From Trifolium pratense (lineage: Eukaryota; Streptophyta; Magnoliopsida; Fabales; Fabaceae), in assembly GCF_020283565.1 (NCBI RefSeq), contig NC_060062.1, forward strand, positions 29,634,251-29,698,250: a DNA stretch of 64,000 bases, read 5' to 3'. A program made the position numbers and the translations under genes. A model generated the notes under the pieces. The model made no database searches, was not told the DNA's origin, and saw only the letters and a list, made by a program, of their open reading frames with translations. Of the stretch, positions 30,871 through 42,862 are shown one piece after another (the first letter of the stretch is position 1; each line of letters begins with the position of its first letter).

Positions 30871-31389
30871 TCATGTCACTAGACTTACTCCAACATTCAT
30901 TCTTGTCCATGACAAACCCTGAGAATCCTGACCTCTTTTCTTCTCTTCGGTCAGAATCGTATCCAGATCTCTTATCTTGCTTCCTGTCATGAATCCATGA
31001 TCTTCTCTTGATCTAGGCACAGATTCATCTTCTTCCGTGTGTTTTCTTGATCTCCTATCTTTCCTGTTACCATGGTGTTCTATATTTGTGCTGCTTTCAG
31101 TATCACCAATTTCCAGCCTACTCTGTCTTTTATCTTCTCTTACATCAGAATCTCTTGATTTTGGATCAAGCTCAGCATCATCTTGCTTTGTTGAGTTGGA
31201 ATCATGTCCTGCGTCATAATTCCTCTCTATTTTCTTTCTTCGGCGTCTACGCCTGCTGGAGCTGTCTGCAGCAGCTTCTTCTTGTGCTTGTTCAATGTAA
31301 AGTCTCAAAAGTTTTTCTTCCGTGCCATCATTCATAAAATCCATGAACATTTTTGCTACGTGGGAAGAATTAGTAGGATCCAAATCCAT
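30871..31389 (-). CDS. Chimeric ORF: Harbinger-like N-terminus + duplicated RD/RE tail
   Basis: An intact 172-residue frame starting MDLDPTNSSHVAKMFMDFM. Residues 1-66 (..EEKLLRLYIEQAQEEAAADS, SSRRRRRRKKIERNYDAGHD) resemble the N-terminus of plant PIF/Harbinger (ALP1-like) transposases. Residues from about 70 (KSRDSDVREDKR, RRSRKHTEEDESVPRSREDH) are a diverged copy of the C-terminal tail of the RRM-CCCH gene at 33089 (KSRDSDVRDDKR, RRSRKHTEDESVPRSREDHD). A TATA-like ctataaatgc lies about 90 bases upstream on the minus strand (31475-31482). It may be a new chimeric gene or an untranscribed remnant; no intron is required. Harbinger assignment is by pattern only. Confidence 0.45.
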   Translation of the reverse strand: MDLDPTNSSHVAKMFMDFMNDGTEEKLLRLYIEQAQEEAAADSSSRRRRRRKKIERNYDAGHDSNSTKQDDAELDPKSRDSDVREDKRQSRLEIGDTESSTNIEHHGNRKDRRSRKHTEEDESVPRSREDHGFMTGSKIRDLDTILTEEKKRGQDSQGLSWTRMNVGVSLVT

Positions 31390-31489
31390 GTGAAAAGAAG
31401 TTTAATATTGAAGATAATACGATAATAAATTGTAGAGAGAGGGAGAAGCTGGGAAGTATTGTGAAGCTTAAGAGCATTTATAGAAATAA

Positions 31490-32400
31490 TGTTGATTTTG
31501 AATAAAAGCTTGTTTAAATAACATTGAGTTTGCATAATGTGGTAGTTTGAATAACGACTAATTTGAATAATTCCGAGTTTACATAATGGTTAGTTAGAAT
31601 AACTAGTTGGAATAATATTGAGTTTGCTTGACGGCTAGTTTGAATAATTAACGACTAATTTGAATGATATTGAGTTTGAATAATAGCTAATATGGATATT
31701 ATTGAGTTTGCATAACGGCTAGTTTGAATAACGACTAATTTGAATAATACTGAGTTTGTCTAATGGGTAGTTTGAATAACTAGCTAGAATACGATTGAAT
31801 TAGAATTTTTGATAATTTTAAGCACTCGTCAACGGTGGACTTGTGAAAATGATCCACCCTAGCACTAGCCTGAATTTGAATAATGGCTAGTTTGAATAAT
31901 ATTGAGTTTTGCATAACGGCTAGTTTTAATAACGGATAATTTGAATAATATTGAATTTGTATAACGGCTAGTTTGAATAACTAGTTAGAATAATGACTAG
32001 TTTGAGTATTATTGATTTTGCATAGTTGCTAGTTTGAATAACAACTAATTTGAATGATATTGAGTTTGTATAAGGGCTAGTTTGAATAACTAGTTAAAAT
32101 AACATTAAGATTGAATAATGGTTGGTTTTAATAATATTGAGTTTGCGCAATGGCTAGTTTGAATAATGACTAATTTGAATAATAATGAGTTTGTACAACG
32201 ACTAGTTTGAATAATATTTAGTTTGCATAACAGCTAGTTTGAATACCGTTGAATTTGCATAACGGTCAATTAGAATAACAACTAATTTGAATAATATTGA
32301 GGTTGTATAACAGCTAGTATAAATAACGACTAATTTGAATAATATTGAGTTTTCATAGCGGCTAGTGTGAATAACCAGCTAGAATAATAGAGTTTTCATA
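31490..32400. repeat. Degenerate AT-rich minisatellite, ~0.9 kb
   Basis: Words gagtttgcataacggctagt and ttgaataacgactaattt alternate throughout with frequent mutation, giving a basic unit of roughly 25-30 bp and a higher-order unit of roughly 60 bp. A MITE end (caacggtggacttgtg.., 31829-31870) interrupts it. Position: just upstream of the chimeric ORF. Confidence 0.85.
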
Positions 32401-33088
32401 ACAGCAAAGAAAGAAAAAGTTGAAGATAACCACATATTTATGCAAGGCAGACAATAAATGTAACTAACTCAAAATTCGTTCAATACTCACTTTGACAGTT
32501 AATCAGTTGAACACAGTTCGTGATAAAGATAAGATGAGTTTGGATTAAAAATAAAACTTGTTAAACAAATTAGTTTCAAGTTTAATTTAGAATTTGAAAT
32601 CAAGTTTAAACTGGTGCAAAAGGAAGGTCTAGTCAGAGTTGGAGCCAGGAATGAGTTAGGAGGGGATATACTAATAAAATTATTACCAATGTTAACAGGT
32701 CTTTACTTTTGTGTATAAACGTTTAGTTATACACAAATGACTAATAAATAAATAAAACAAAAAAAAAACTTCTAGTTATGCATTAGCATTGGTAGTTAGA
32801 CACCATGGAGCAAAACAATATTTAACAAACTCAGTCACTCCAAAAGGAAAATCATTACTGCTAGCTCTTATGACAGTTTAACAAGTAAATCATATGACAA
32901 ACAAAATGACTAAGATAACATTACCATATTCGATTCCTTAATTAGTGCCTCAGGGACATTAGTTAGCATTTTCCATATAAATATTATAAGGAACGAGCCA
33001 AAATTCAGGTTATCAAATGTCACAGCCTCACAGGACTTACTACAATACTCATTCTTGTCCGCGATAAACCCAGGCCTCAAAATTGTCA
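32401..33088. other. 3' flank of the RRM-CCCH gene
   Basis: No gene. It is partly homologous to the flank at 30700-30870. Confidence 0.5.
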
Positions 33089-36000
33089 CTACCTTCCGGA
33101 CCTCTTTTCTTTTCTTCGTTCAGATTCGTATCTTCCTTTTGAGTCAGATCGATCAGTATCATTTCTATATGATCTGTTATCTTGCTTCCTATCATGATCT
33201 TCTCTTGACCTCGGCACAGATTCGTCTTCAGTGTGCTTTCTTGATCTCCTCTCTTCCCTATTACCATGTTCTCTTGACTTGCTTCGAAAATCATCAACAT
33301 CCTGCCTATTTGGTCTTTTATCATCTCTTACATCAGAATCTCTTGACTTGGATTCAAACTCGACATCATCTCGTTTTGTTGACCTCCTGTCTTCCCTTCT
33401 GTTATCTCTTGGCTCAGATTCCCTACCATCGTAACCATCCCTTGATCTTTTTTCTTCTCTCCTATGTCGATCTTCTCTTGACCGATGTTCAAATTCATCG
33501 CCACCATGCCTTCTTGGTCTATTTGTTTCTCTTCTACTGGTATTTTCTCTTCCCTCAAATTTATCATCGTCATCATGCCTCCATAACTTCTTTTCCTCTC
33601 TTCTATCACTTTGCTTGTCTAATTCCATCTCATTGCCATGGGCTTTGGGGCGTGAATCTCTGTCTCTAGTTTCTGGAATGCGATTTGATTGGTTGTTGTC
33701 ATATCTTCTTTCTTTCTTGGGACCATCATATTTGTCATTATCCCATTTTGCGTTGCCATTCTCACCCCAACCGGTATTTGCAGCTCTCTACAAAAGGATA
33801 ACACAATCAGTGAAGAACTGAAAGCATACAATAAGTTAGCAGGAAATATCATCTGCATCTAAGCAGCAGTAGAAGGATCAATTCCACATATCAGCAACTT
33901 TTATAACATAAACAACTTTAAAGCTTCAACCATAAGTAAAGAAAAACGTATAAACTATACAAAAAAGAAAAAACCGGGAAGATAAAGAAGCATCAAAGAA
34001 TTACACACAACAGGGTGTTGAAGACAAATAAATTCAGATTTCAAGTAATAAGAACTTAGAAGGCATTAAGCATGTCTACAGTTATGCAGTACAATCAGAG
34101 GTCGCTGTATCAACTTCTATTTTCATTGCTTGGGTTATAGCATGGGAGACACTAACTTCATCCTACTACTGACAATGAGCTTCCAAATATAATTCAGTAA
34201 GTTCGGTGAAAGAGTAGTATAGCAGCTTGATAGGAACCTGGAAGAGAAAATAGAAGTTAGTTAGTGAGATGACGCTGATGTCACATGAATGGGGTTATAA
34301 GAGAGATGAAAGGAGGGAAAGTAATTCATTTCAAGGAGAAATATTGTTAGAGTTGGTTAGGAGAGTTTTCTCTCTGGTTAGGAGCTTTGCTCTAGAATAG
34401 GAGTCTTTGACTCTGGTTTATCTCTTGCATTCTGTTATTTTCCATTGTAGAGCCTTTGAGCTCCATTATCAGTCAATAATAAACACACATTTTCCTCTTT
34501 GATTTTTGGGTTCTATCAGCAGCCTACTTCCTAATCAAAACTTCATTTGAGTTTATTTGAATTTCTGGGTTCGAAAAACACATTCAGAAAAGTGAGATTC
34601 ATGCCATCATTGTGCCATGTCTATATGTTGATACTAGGTCTTGGTCCTCGAATCACTATCAAAACTTGGTGGCAATTCAATTGCAATACTATCAAGGTTG
34701 GAATTAGTTTATTATAATAATATACTAAAAATATTAAGAAATTCACAAAATATCGGATAGAGGTTAAAATTCGTATTCCCAGTTCAACTTCCCCGATATG
34801 CAGACGGGAGGTTCCGAACCAAGATTATTTACTAATTTTAATCATTTTTAAATATCCCATTACTGGTTATCATAGAATAAGGCCATTGCAAGAGCACAAG
34901 AGCTTATCAGTATTATAGGGGGCATTGACAAAAGCTTACAGCTACATGGAATTATCTTATAACATAAGCACTTGAGTATAAGTTTGGAAGAGCTAATGGA
35001 AATATTTTATGACATCCAGAAGTTGCTTTTAGCTGATTTTCATAAGCTCCCTAGAGTAGCTTATAGAAATATAGAAACAACTCATACAAATAACTTATGC
35101 AAAGTTTCCCCTCATCCTCTACTTAACTGTGGAAACAATTTGTAGATAAAGATTTCATGATAAGCGCTTAATTAAGTTGTATACCATAAAGCCCCCAAAA
35201 GCATAATTGAAACAAACTGAAGTTTTTTTTTTTGATCGGCAAACAAACTGAAGCTTAAAGATACCATTTTAAAATAACCACAAAACTGTGCACTGCGATT
35301 CAACTACAACTTCATATAAAGTTTAGTGTAAAGGAATATACTAATCATCAAAATCAAGGTGATAGCAAAGTTTTAGTCATCAAACCTCAGTGTGAAAATT
35401 CATTGTTCAACTTTTACACCTACCATTCTGCTCTGCTCTACTTGGAAAATTTGCTTACATATGATATGACCATAAATGTTCTAGTTTCCAATCAGTATAA
35501 GGTTTCAGAATAAAGGGAAAATAGGATTTTCCGGTATTGAGCTCTCTTTGACTGGAGGAATAAGTGAAAATGGTTAATTTTGTATTATACAAAAAGCTAT
35601 TAGGTGTAATAAGTATATAGGTGTCCAAGAATTCCACCTGGAATCAACACATTCTAACTTAATGTGTATGTGGGTACGAAGAAATTCATTAAACCAGGCA
35701 AAACACGTGTACGTTGAAAGAGATACCAGACAGCAAGCCTACCAATCAGAAACAAATATTTGATGTTCTGTATATGTATTGAAAGAGAAAACAAGACAAT
35801 CATTAAGGTTATAGGTGTGTGTAATATAACTAGAAGTAATCAACTTATTAACTAAAATGCTGAACTTTCAATGTTAGCAGAGACAGATCAACAGCCAAAG
35901 CTACAACCAATACAAAATTCACTCCAACAATCAAACACAAATACTTCATGCAATTAAGCCAAAAGGCATAGCAGATGAACACTTTTATTATATTTTGCAA

Positions 36001-37099
36001 AAAGTCAAACTTCAATAATCAAATTTTCAAGATCATGGGAGTAGTAGAACTAGCATATATTAATACACAATTTTAAAAAAATAAATAAATTAAGAATTCA
36101 AATTCCTTTGTGGCATGATTTTAAATTCTTCACTTACTTGCTCATCATGAGAAAATTTGCATCCAGCTCCACGAGTACATTCCCCTCTTTGAAAAGCTCG
36201 ACAAACACCACGTGCCTCCCTTTTCTGCCTCTCTGTCTCTTCATCTTCCTCTTCTTTCTTCTTATACTTATCAACATGATCAACTCTAATAATCCTACCT
36301 AAAACCTGAGCTCCATTCAGATTATCTGAGAGACAAAACCAAACATTACAACGCAATTCAGCATTAAATCCCTGAAAAAACATATAATTAAAGAGTAAAT
36401 AGTTATTTCATTACTTAAACGTGTTGTGTCGTCAAGATAGTACTTGAATGTATCAAAATTAAGAAAACATATATGAATGCTTCTATCAATAGTCAGTTTG
36501 GTCCTTTAATAGTTTAATGTGTCTTTTATTAGTTAGTTTGGTCCTCACATGTGTCTTTCATTATTCAATTTGATCCATAAATTTTTTAACAAAAGAAACC
36601 TTTGGGATTTTTTTGTAATTTCAATTCATTCAAGGATAATAGTGACGATGACTCACACATTTAAGGTCAAGTAAATAAAAACAAATTTTAAAATTATAGG
36701 ATAGAGAGACCAACCAACAGCAAGATTAGTGCTTCTTTGATCTTCAAATGCAATAAATGCAAAACCCTTTGATTTTCCAGTACCTTTGTCTCTAACTAAA
36801 TTAACATCAACAACCTCCCCACATCTGGATATCACCAAAACCAAATAAAGTTGGCATCTTCAAAACAAAATCATATTAACATTTAACATAAACAAAGAAA
36901 AAAAAATGCATGAAAAGATTACATACTGAGCAAAAACAGCTAGCAAATCACCCTCAGTAAGATCAAAGGGAATCCCACCAACAAAAACATAAGCAGAATC
37001 TTTGTATTTAGTATGCCACGAAGCTTCTTCGCTGATGTTTAATGCAGCTTCTCTTGAATTGATTTTCTGAATCCGTTTCACAAGTGTTAATGGGTTCAT
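33089..37099 (-). CDS. RRM + CCCH zinc-finger protein, RBMX2/Snu17(Ist3)-like
   Basis: Four exons on the minus strand: 37099-36927, 36824-36715, 36325-36138 and 33787-33089, all GT-AG (first donor gtatgt), joining to 389 residues. The RRM spans about 36-112 with RNP2 YVFVGGIP (37-44) and RNP1 KGFAFIAF (77-84). It is followed by a CCCH finger C-x7-C-x5-C-x3-H (C136, C144, C150, H154) and a long Arg/Asp/Glu/Ser-rich tail (SRED, RREEKRSRD). RBMX2/Snu17 is a U2-snRNP-associated subunit of the RES complex acting in nuclear pre-mRNA splicing and retention, so the same role is inferred. The protein starts MNPLTLVKRIQKINSREAAL, typical of this family. Upstream on the minus strand is a telo-box-like aaaaccctca. 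Intron 3 (2.35 kb) contains repeats. Confidence 0.9.
34345..34518 (+). repeat. LTR-like segment in intron 3
   Basis: A 174-bp block starts tgttagagttgg, ends ttctatca, and contains caataataaac like a polyadenylation region. It resembles a small Copia LTR. The flanking 5-mers do not match, so solo-LTR status is unproven. Confidence 0.3.
34915..35205. repeat. MITE-like sequence in intron 3
   Basis: Words such as ataagcgcttaatta and agcttatagaaa, and the left run aaaagcttacagctacatgg, match a MITE-like family seen in inverse orientation near 340-640 (gtttggataaac..agcgcttat). Borders are approximate. Confidence 0.35.
35223..35240 (-). mobile_element. Micro-insertion: poly(A) tail with 13-bp target duplication
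   Basis: aaacaaactgaag occurs at 35210-35222 and 35241-35253, flanking only tttttttttttgatcggc. Minus strand: gccgatc plus poly(A), close to the LINE tail gcttatc plus poly(A). It lies in intron 3 of the RRM-CCCH gene. Confidence 0.75.
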
Positions 37100-38395
37100 G
37101 TCTCTTTACCTAGAAAACATAAGCAAAAACAGAGAGAATGAGGGTTTTGGGTTAGGGCAAAAGCTTTATAATAGAGTATAGGACTAGGTTGGGAATTATG
37201 TCAAACAGGTTGTGTGCAATAAAATGAGATTTAATTTTAAGTTGGAATTGAGAAAAGAACAATACAAAGATTATTATATATAGTGAGATCATTAAAATCA
37301 AATGGATATATAGTTCCGATTTTTGGGAATGAGTGAAAGTGAGGGGAGAAAGAACCCTGATACCTGTGAAATGGTTCTGCAGAGGAATTGTGCGAAAGCA
37401 TATCACGTTAGTACAGGAGATTCTTGCGAAACGGGGAGAAGGGAATTTTATCAGAAACAACCGTCTGTCTTTGTTTGGGATCTAGGGGCCGTTAGAACTC
37501 GTTTATATTTTAGGCTATATAAGATCCGTTTGTTTGAAAAAAATAAGAAAAAATCAACTTTTTTAAAATTTTTAAAAAAAAATTTGTATATTATTCATAA
37601 ATTTGTTAAAGCAATTTATTGAAAAATAGTTTATAAAAGTAGTACAATTTTAGTTAATAAAAATAGTTAATAAATTTTAGGTTAAATAGCAAGACGATAA
37701 AACTTAAAGTCTAGAGACGCACGAGAAAGTTGGGAGCGCGAAACGAAATACTTAGAGTTTGTTTGATTCATTTCTCAAAACAGTTTTTTATCTTTTAAAA
37801 ATTAAAAACTAAAAAACTTGATTGGTAATCCAATTTTGCAAATGTATTTTCAAAAATTGTCTTCTAATTATCAATTTTTAAAACTAAAAAAGTAAAACAT
37901 ATTCAAGAAGTTTTGCTTTTCTCTTCTTAAAAACAATTTTCTAAAACACATTTTAAAAACTAAAAACCAAAATTGTTTCAAACGCGCCCTTAAAATACTC
38001 CTCATTTAAAAACAAAGATTTTATTTTACCACTCTATCCATTTTCTCGCACACCATACAAAATTACCAAAATATTCATGTTTGCTATTTAAGTAGCAAAC
38101 GTTATAAAAATGAGAAAATTTCATGTTAGGAGGGTATTTTTTTTTCTTCAAATTCTCATTTTTATAAAAATCCGCTACTTAAGTAGCAGAAGTAGCATAC
38201 AAGTATCGGACGTTATAAAAATCTTGAAATTCATGATAGGACTTTTTTTTTTCTCTACTCAAATTTCACATTTTTATAACGTAGCGGACAAGTAAAAATC
38301 TTGAATTTCATGTACGGTATTTTTTTCCTTAAAATTTCTCATTTTTATAACGTTGGTTACTTTAGTAGCAGAAGAGTAAGAATGACAACTCATAA
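37100..38395. other. Upstream of RRM-CCCH gene; two foldback repeats
   Basis: Positions 37100-37480 are probably promoter/leader of the minus-strand gene. About 37752-37992 is a MITE-like block with ends agagtttgtttgattcatt and caaacgcgccct. About 38099-38355 has inverted arms gttataaaaatgagaaa / tttctcatttttataac and repeated gtagcggac and aagtagcaga words. No gene. Confidence 0.5.
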
Positions 38396-38557
38396 TTGCA
38401 ATGCTTAACTGTCAACTGACTAACTAGTTGCCTAACTGCCTTACAACTATAACAACAGATAACAGAACAGATGCTTAACCATCTGATAGAACATCACAGT
38501 ATTGGATAGGTTTGACAATTACTAAACAATATGCTCCCTTAATTTCAAACCTATACA

Positions 38558-40634
38558 TCAGTTCCTAACTTGAAACACTCCAAGTGAATTCCTTAAGCTC
38601 AAAAACCTGTTTGTTTTCAAACTCTTTGTCAAAATATCTGCAACCTGAGAACCAGTTGCACAATGCTCCACTTCTAGGCTTCCTGGATTGACTTGCTCCC
38701 TTAGAAAGTGAAACCTTGCCTCAATGTGTTTGATCCATGCAATGTATCTCAGAATTCTTCTGACTGCATTGTCCATATCTAACTTTCTAGGATCTTCCAT
38801 GAATCTACTCACTAAGCCCTTAACCAAGCATATATATGGCCTACTCTTGCACAGATATCTCAAACATCTAGCAAACTGCTTGAACATTGTAGGATCCTTA
38901 CTTTGATTCTTCACTTTGATTTTACAATCTGCTTCTCCACTTTGAATCTTTTCTGGCTTGAGATTCAGTTCCATATATGGCTTACTTTCAACCATATTGA
39001 ATCTTCTCAATATTTCTCCAGCATACTTCTTTTGATGTAGCATTAACCCTCTTGTAGTTCTCAGAAATTCTTTTCTTAAGAAACAAGATACTATGCCTAC
39101 ACCTGTCATTTTAGAATCGGTTACTGGTTTATCAGCCAATAATGCACACTGCATTAATTCACCTTCTTTATTGACTTCACTGTCATCTGCAAGCTCACAT
39201 TCTTGCCATCTGGCTGGAACTTGTCTTTTCCTTTTTGATCTGGATTTTGTTTCTACACTAGCCTCAACTTTTGATGCTTCAACCTCTGTATGAGCATTAG
39301 AGTCTCTTGTTCTTATTGATTTGACTCTTGTTTCTACATTAGCCTCAATTTCTGATTTTGTTTCTGATACTTCAACAACTGTTTCAACATCTGTCTCAAC
39401 ACTAGGGTCTCTAGCCCTTATTGATCTGGCTCTTGTTCCTATATTGACCTCAATTTCTGGTTCTGGTGCTTCACCATCTGCTTCCACATCAGTCTCAACA
39501 GTACAGTCACTATCACTGTCTTCATCTTCTGTTGTGCTTAGCACTGGCCTGCTACTGCTACTGCCAGAAATCCAATCCCAGGATTTTGCTTCATCAACTA
39601 TGACATCTCTACTGAATGTCATTTTCTTTGACTTAGGGTCATACAGCTCGTATGCACCAGTTGCATGATACCCAACTATAATCATTGATTCACTTCTATC
39701 ATCCAGCTTAGTCCTCCTTGCTTCTGGTACATGCTTGTAGCACAATGCACCAAAGACCTTAAAGTGACTCACTAGGCTTTTTGCCACTCCATACTTCTTC
39801 TGGTACTTTTTCTTTGAGTTTCTTTGTAGGGCATCTGTTTAGCACATACACTGTAGTACTTATAGCTTCACCCCAAAATGACTTAGGCAGATTTCGATGC
39901 TTCACCATGCATCTAGCCATGTCAAGTATTGTTCTATTCCTTCTCTCAGCCAAGCCATTGTGTTGAGGTGTGTATGGAGTTGTGACTTTATGTTCAATGT
40001 CATTCTCTTCACAAAATGACTCAAACCTTCTTGAAGTATACTCACCTCTTCCATCAGTTCTGAGAATTTTAATTCTCTTGCTGCTTTGATTCTCTACCAA
40101 AGCCTTGAATCTTTTGAACACATCAAATGCTTCATCTTTTGACTTTATCAGGTAAACCCACATTTTTATGCTGAATTCATCCACAAATGTTATGAAGTAC
40201 CTGTTTCCACCAAGTGATTTAACATCAAATGGCCCACACACATCTGAGTGTATAACTTCCAAAACATTTGCTGATCTTAGTGGCAAAGATTTTGTGAATA
40301 CATTCCTGGCTTCCTTGCCTACTAAGCAACCATCAGAAATCTTGTCTGGCATCTGAATTCTAGGCAATCTTGCTACCATCTCCTTACTTGCTAACTGGTT
40401 CATATATTTAAAATTCAAATGGCCAAATCTCAAATGCCATAACCAATTTTGTTTATCTTCTGAAACAACTTTCATGCATTCTACTGTAGCATTGTTGATC
40501 ATAGTTTTGAAAGTTCTATTCTTAGCCAAAGGTGACCTCAATACTAACATGTTTGCAGGATCATAGAGTTCAAAATTTTCATTCTTTATACTGACTGAGA
40601 AGTCTTTCTCTATCAATTGACCAACACTAAGCAA
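38558..40634 (-). pseudogene. Copia integrase and RNase H tail, RT missing
   Basis: 40634-39759 carries GAG-pre-integrase ([12 protein letters not shown]) and the integrase core ([30 protein letters not shown] with the usual catalytic Asp and Glu context, [14 protein letters not shown]). 39787-38558 continues in an overlapping frame with KVFGALCYKHVPEARRTKLDD, an acidic linker with two related ~40-residue repeats (EVNIGTRARSIRARD / EANVETRVKSIRTRD), then LHQKKYAGEILRRFNM and the end HFLREQ..VEHCATGSQVADILTK. The palm of the reverse transcriptase (YVDD) and most of RNase H are absent. Confidence 0.85.
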
Positions 40635-41814
40635 GTTACATCCATACCTGGTACAAACAAGATGTTTTCAACTATGGTAGAACTACCATTCTTTCTCTTG
40701 ATCACCATGTTCCCAGTGCCTTCTGCTTGTATGGACCTACCATCTGCTAGTTTCACTTTGCTTTTTCTTGTGTCATCAAATTTGATCAGCCAGTCTTTAT
40801 GACCGGTCATATGATTTGAACACCTTGTGTCCAAGAACCATGCTCCACTAGCAACTTTATCTTCGATCTGACATAGCAGCCATGAAGGTTACAATACCTT
40901 TACCTTCATCTGAGTCTTCTTTCACTAAGTTTGCTTCATCATCGCTGTCTTTTGCCTTCTTTGATCTGCATTCAGATTCATAATGACCCCATTTCTGGCA
41001 ATTGTAACATTGAATGCGACTCTTATCCTTTTTCATTGGATTCAAATTTGATGATACTCCTCCTTTCTTGAATGATTCAAATTTTTCATCAAGTTTCTGC
41101 TGGTTTTATGAAGCATTCTTGGACTTATTCTTTTCTTTGTAGCCACCATTCTTCTTGAATGTTTGAGCTTTCAACGCTTGTACAGATTCTTGTACACCCT
41201 TTATCTCATTAAGCATCAATTCATGTGCTTCTAAAGAACCAACCAAATCTTCCAATTTTATGTCTACTACTGTACCAGCTTCTTGGATAGCAACAATAAC
41301 ATGATCAAAATTAGGGGTTAAGGTTCTCATTACCTTTTCAACAATCATCTTCTCAGAGATTTCTTCACCGCAGCTCTTTCATGGTGTGAACCAGTGCTTG
41401 AACCTTTGATGCATAAGATCCAATCGATTCATTGTTGTCCATTTGCAGTAATTCATACTGCCTCCTCAATGATTGTAGTTTCACAGCTTTCCCCTTTTCT
41501 CCACCATCATAATACTTCACCAAGATATCCTATGCTTCTTTAGATGTTTCAGCATGAGAGATCTTATCAAAATTTGCTGAATCTAGTGCAGCCTGAATTG
41601 CATACATTGCCTTGCAATCTTTCTTTTTCAAATCTCTGTGATTGTTTCTTGCCTCTGCATTTGCATTTGCAGGTAATGCTGCAACACCATTAATCACCAC
41701 TTCTAGTGTATCTTGAAACCCAAACAGAGATTTCATTTGCTTGTTCCATCGTTCCCAATTCTTTCCATCAAGAATCGGAAGATTGTTGGGTAAACCACCA
41801 TTGCCACTTGTCAT
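40613..41814 (-). pseudogene. Copia gag and protease, frameshifted
   Basis: gag starts MTSGNGGLPNNLPILDGKNW at 41814 and is broken near 41530, 41350 and 41105. The zinc knuckle CYNCQKWGHYESEC (around 40975-41015) is intact with its His. The protease motif reads DTRCSNHMTG where the family has DTGCSNHMTG, a Gly-to-Arg change next to the catalytic Asp. Not functional. Confidence 0.85.
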
Positions 41815-41897
41815 TGCCTCTGAATGTTGACAATCTCACCCAAGAACCTGAATCTTGTGATGCTACACAATGAACCAAAAGGCTCTAGAAACCAATT

Positions 41898-42220
41898 TGT
41901 TGGAGAACAAACACACACACTTTGTGTTATTGAAGAAGAACAGAATTTAGGGAGAAAGAAAAGAGTTTTATTGATTACAGAATATGAGAAACGTTTACAA
42001 GAGGTTCTGAGAGGGTAAAAGAAATGTGAGATTACAACTGTATTTATAGACTATACAGGGTAACTACCTCTCTAAGTAACTAACTAACTGCAATGCTTAA
42101 CTGTCAACTGACTAACTAACTGCCTAACTGCCTTACAACTGTAACAACAGATAACAGAACAGATGCTTAACCATCTGATAGCATATCAAAGTATTGGATA
42201 GGTTTGACAATTACTAAACA
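41898..42220 (-). repeat. 5' LTR of the RT-deleted Copia
   Basis: 323 bp, bounded by tgttggag and ctaaaca on the plus strand. The last ~133 bp match 38396-38528 with few differences. Confidence 0.85.
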
Positions 42221-42862
42221 ACACATTTGAATGATGTAATAGTTCGGTGTGGCAGAAAAACAATTCACAGTTTCTTGGAGGTATATTCTGTTTCTCCCTT
42301 CTTAGTTTCGTTTCATTTACATTAATTATATGTTTCAAAATCTAACTTTAGAAGGGAATGGATCCCCTCTAGTGGAATTTTCACTGGATACCCTAATGTT
42401 TTAATCTGAACCATCAACCATCATCTCTTTTTTCAAATTTTTTCTCTCTATTTTTTTGTAGGGTTGTGATTAAACTGGATGGTAATATCACGCATGTAAT
42501 CCACTCCCCTAAAAGAAGTACACAATAACTTATATGCATGATTTCATCAATTTATATTCTTACTTATAAATTTAGTTTCTAGCTTTAGAAAGTGTTTACA
42601 CTCTACACAATCATCTCAAATAATTATTGCTGAGTGAAAAAATATTATGAATTGCCTATGATCAAATTAAACGATAGTTTTCCAAAAACAATTTTTCCAT
42701 GCACATCAAATATTCATGTAACAAGAACATGCCTTAGTACATATGATTATAGTCACAATATGGATAAAATTCAATAAGTCACGTGACTAACGTGAAATTA
42801 ATTATATGTTTCAAAATCAAACTTTAGAATATAAGCGTATGATTTGGTTAATTATATGTTAA
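42221..42862. other. Intergenic DNA, nothing recognised
   Basis: AT-rich; no gene or clear repeat. Confidence 0.5.

Larger units (their letters stand above)
38396..42220 (-). mobile_element. Copia retrotransposon with reverse transcriptase deleted
   Basis: Minus orientation. The 5' LTR is 42220-41898 (323 bp; tgtttagtaattgtc to ctccaaca). A primer site resembling the Met-tRNA type but mutated (ttggtttctagagcc) follows. The 3' LTR is truncated to 38528-38396, next to a purine tract attaagggagcat. Because the 3' end is cut, no target duplication exists. Domain order is gag, zinc knuckle, protease, integrase, then a jump to the RNase H end. Confidence 0.9.

Noticed and set aside
33055..33669. 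Long plus-strand frame of 204 codons
   Set aside because: It is antisense to the RD/RE-rich exon of the RRM-CCCH gene; biased codons keep the opposite strand open.
34345..34518. Confirmed solo LTR
   Set aside because: The TG..CA ends are suggestive, but flanking 5-mers do not match and no second copy is in the window; listed only with low confidence.
39093..39668. Ser/Thr-rich plus-strand frames
   Set aside because: Antisense to the acidic linker of the Copia pol remnant.
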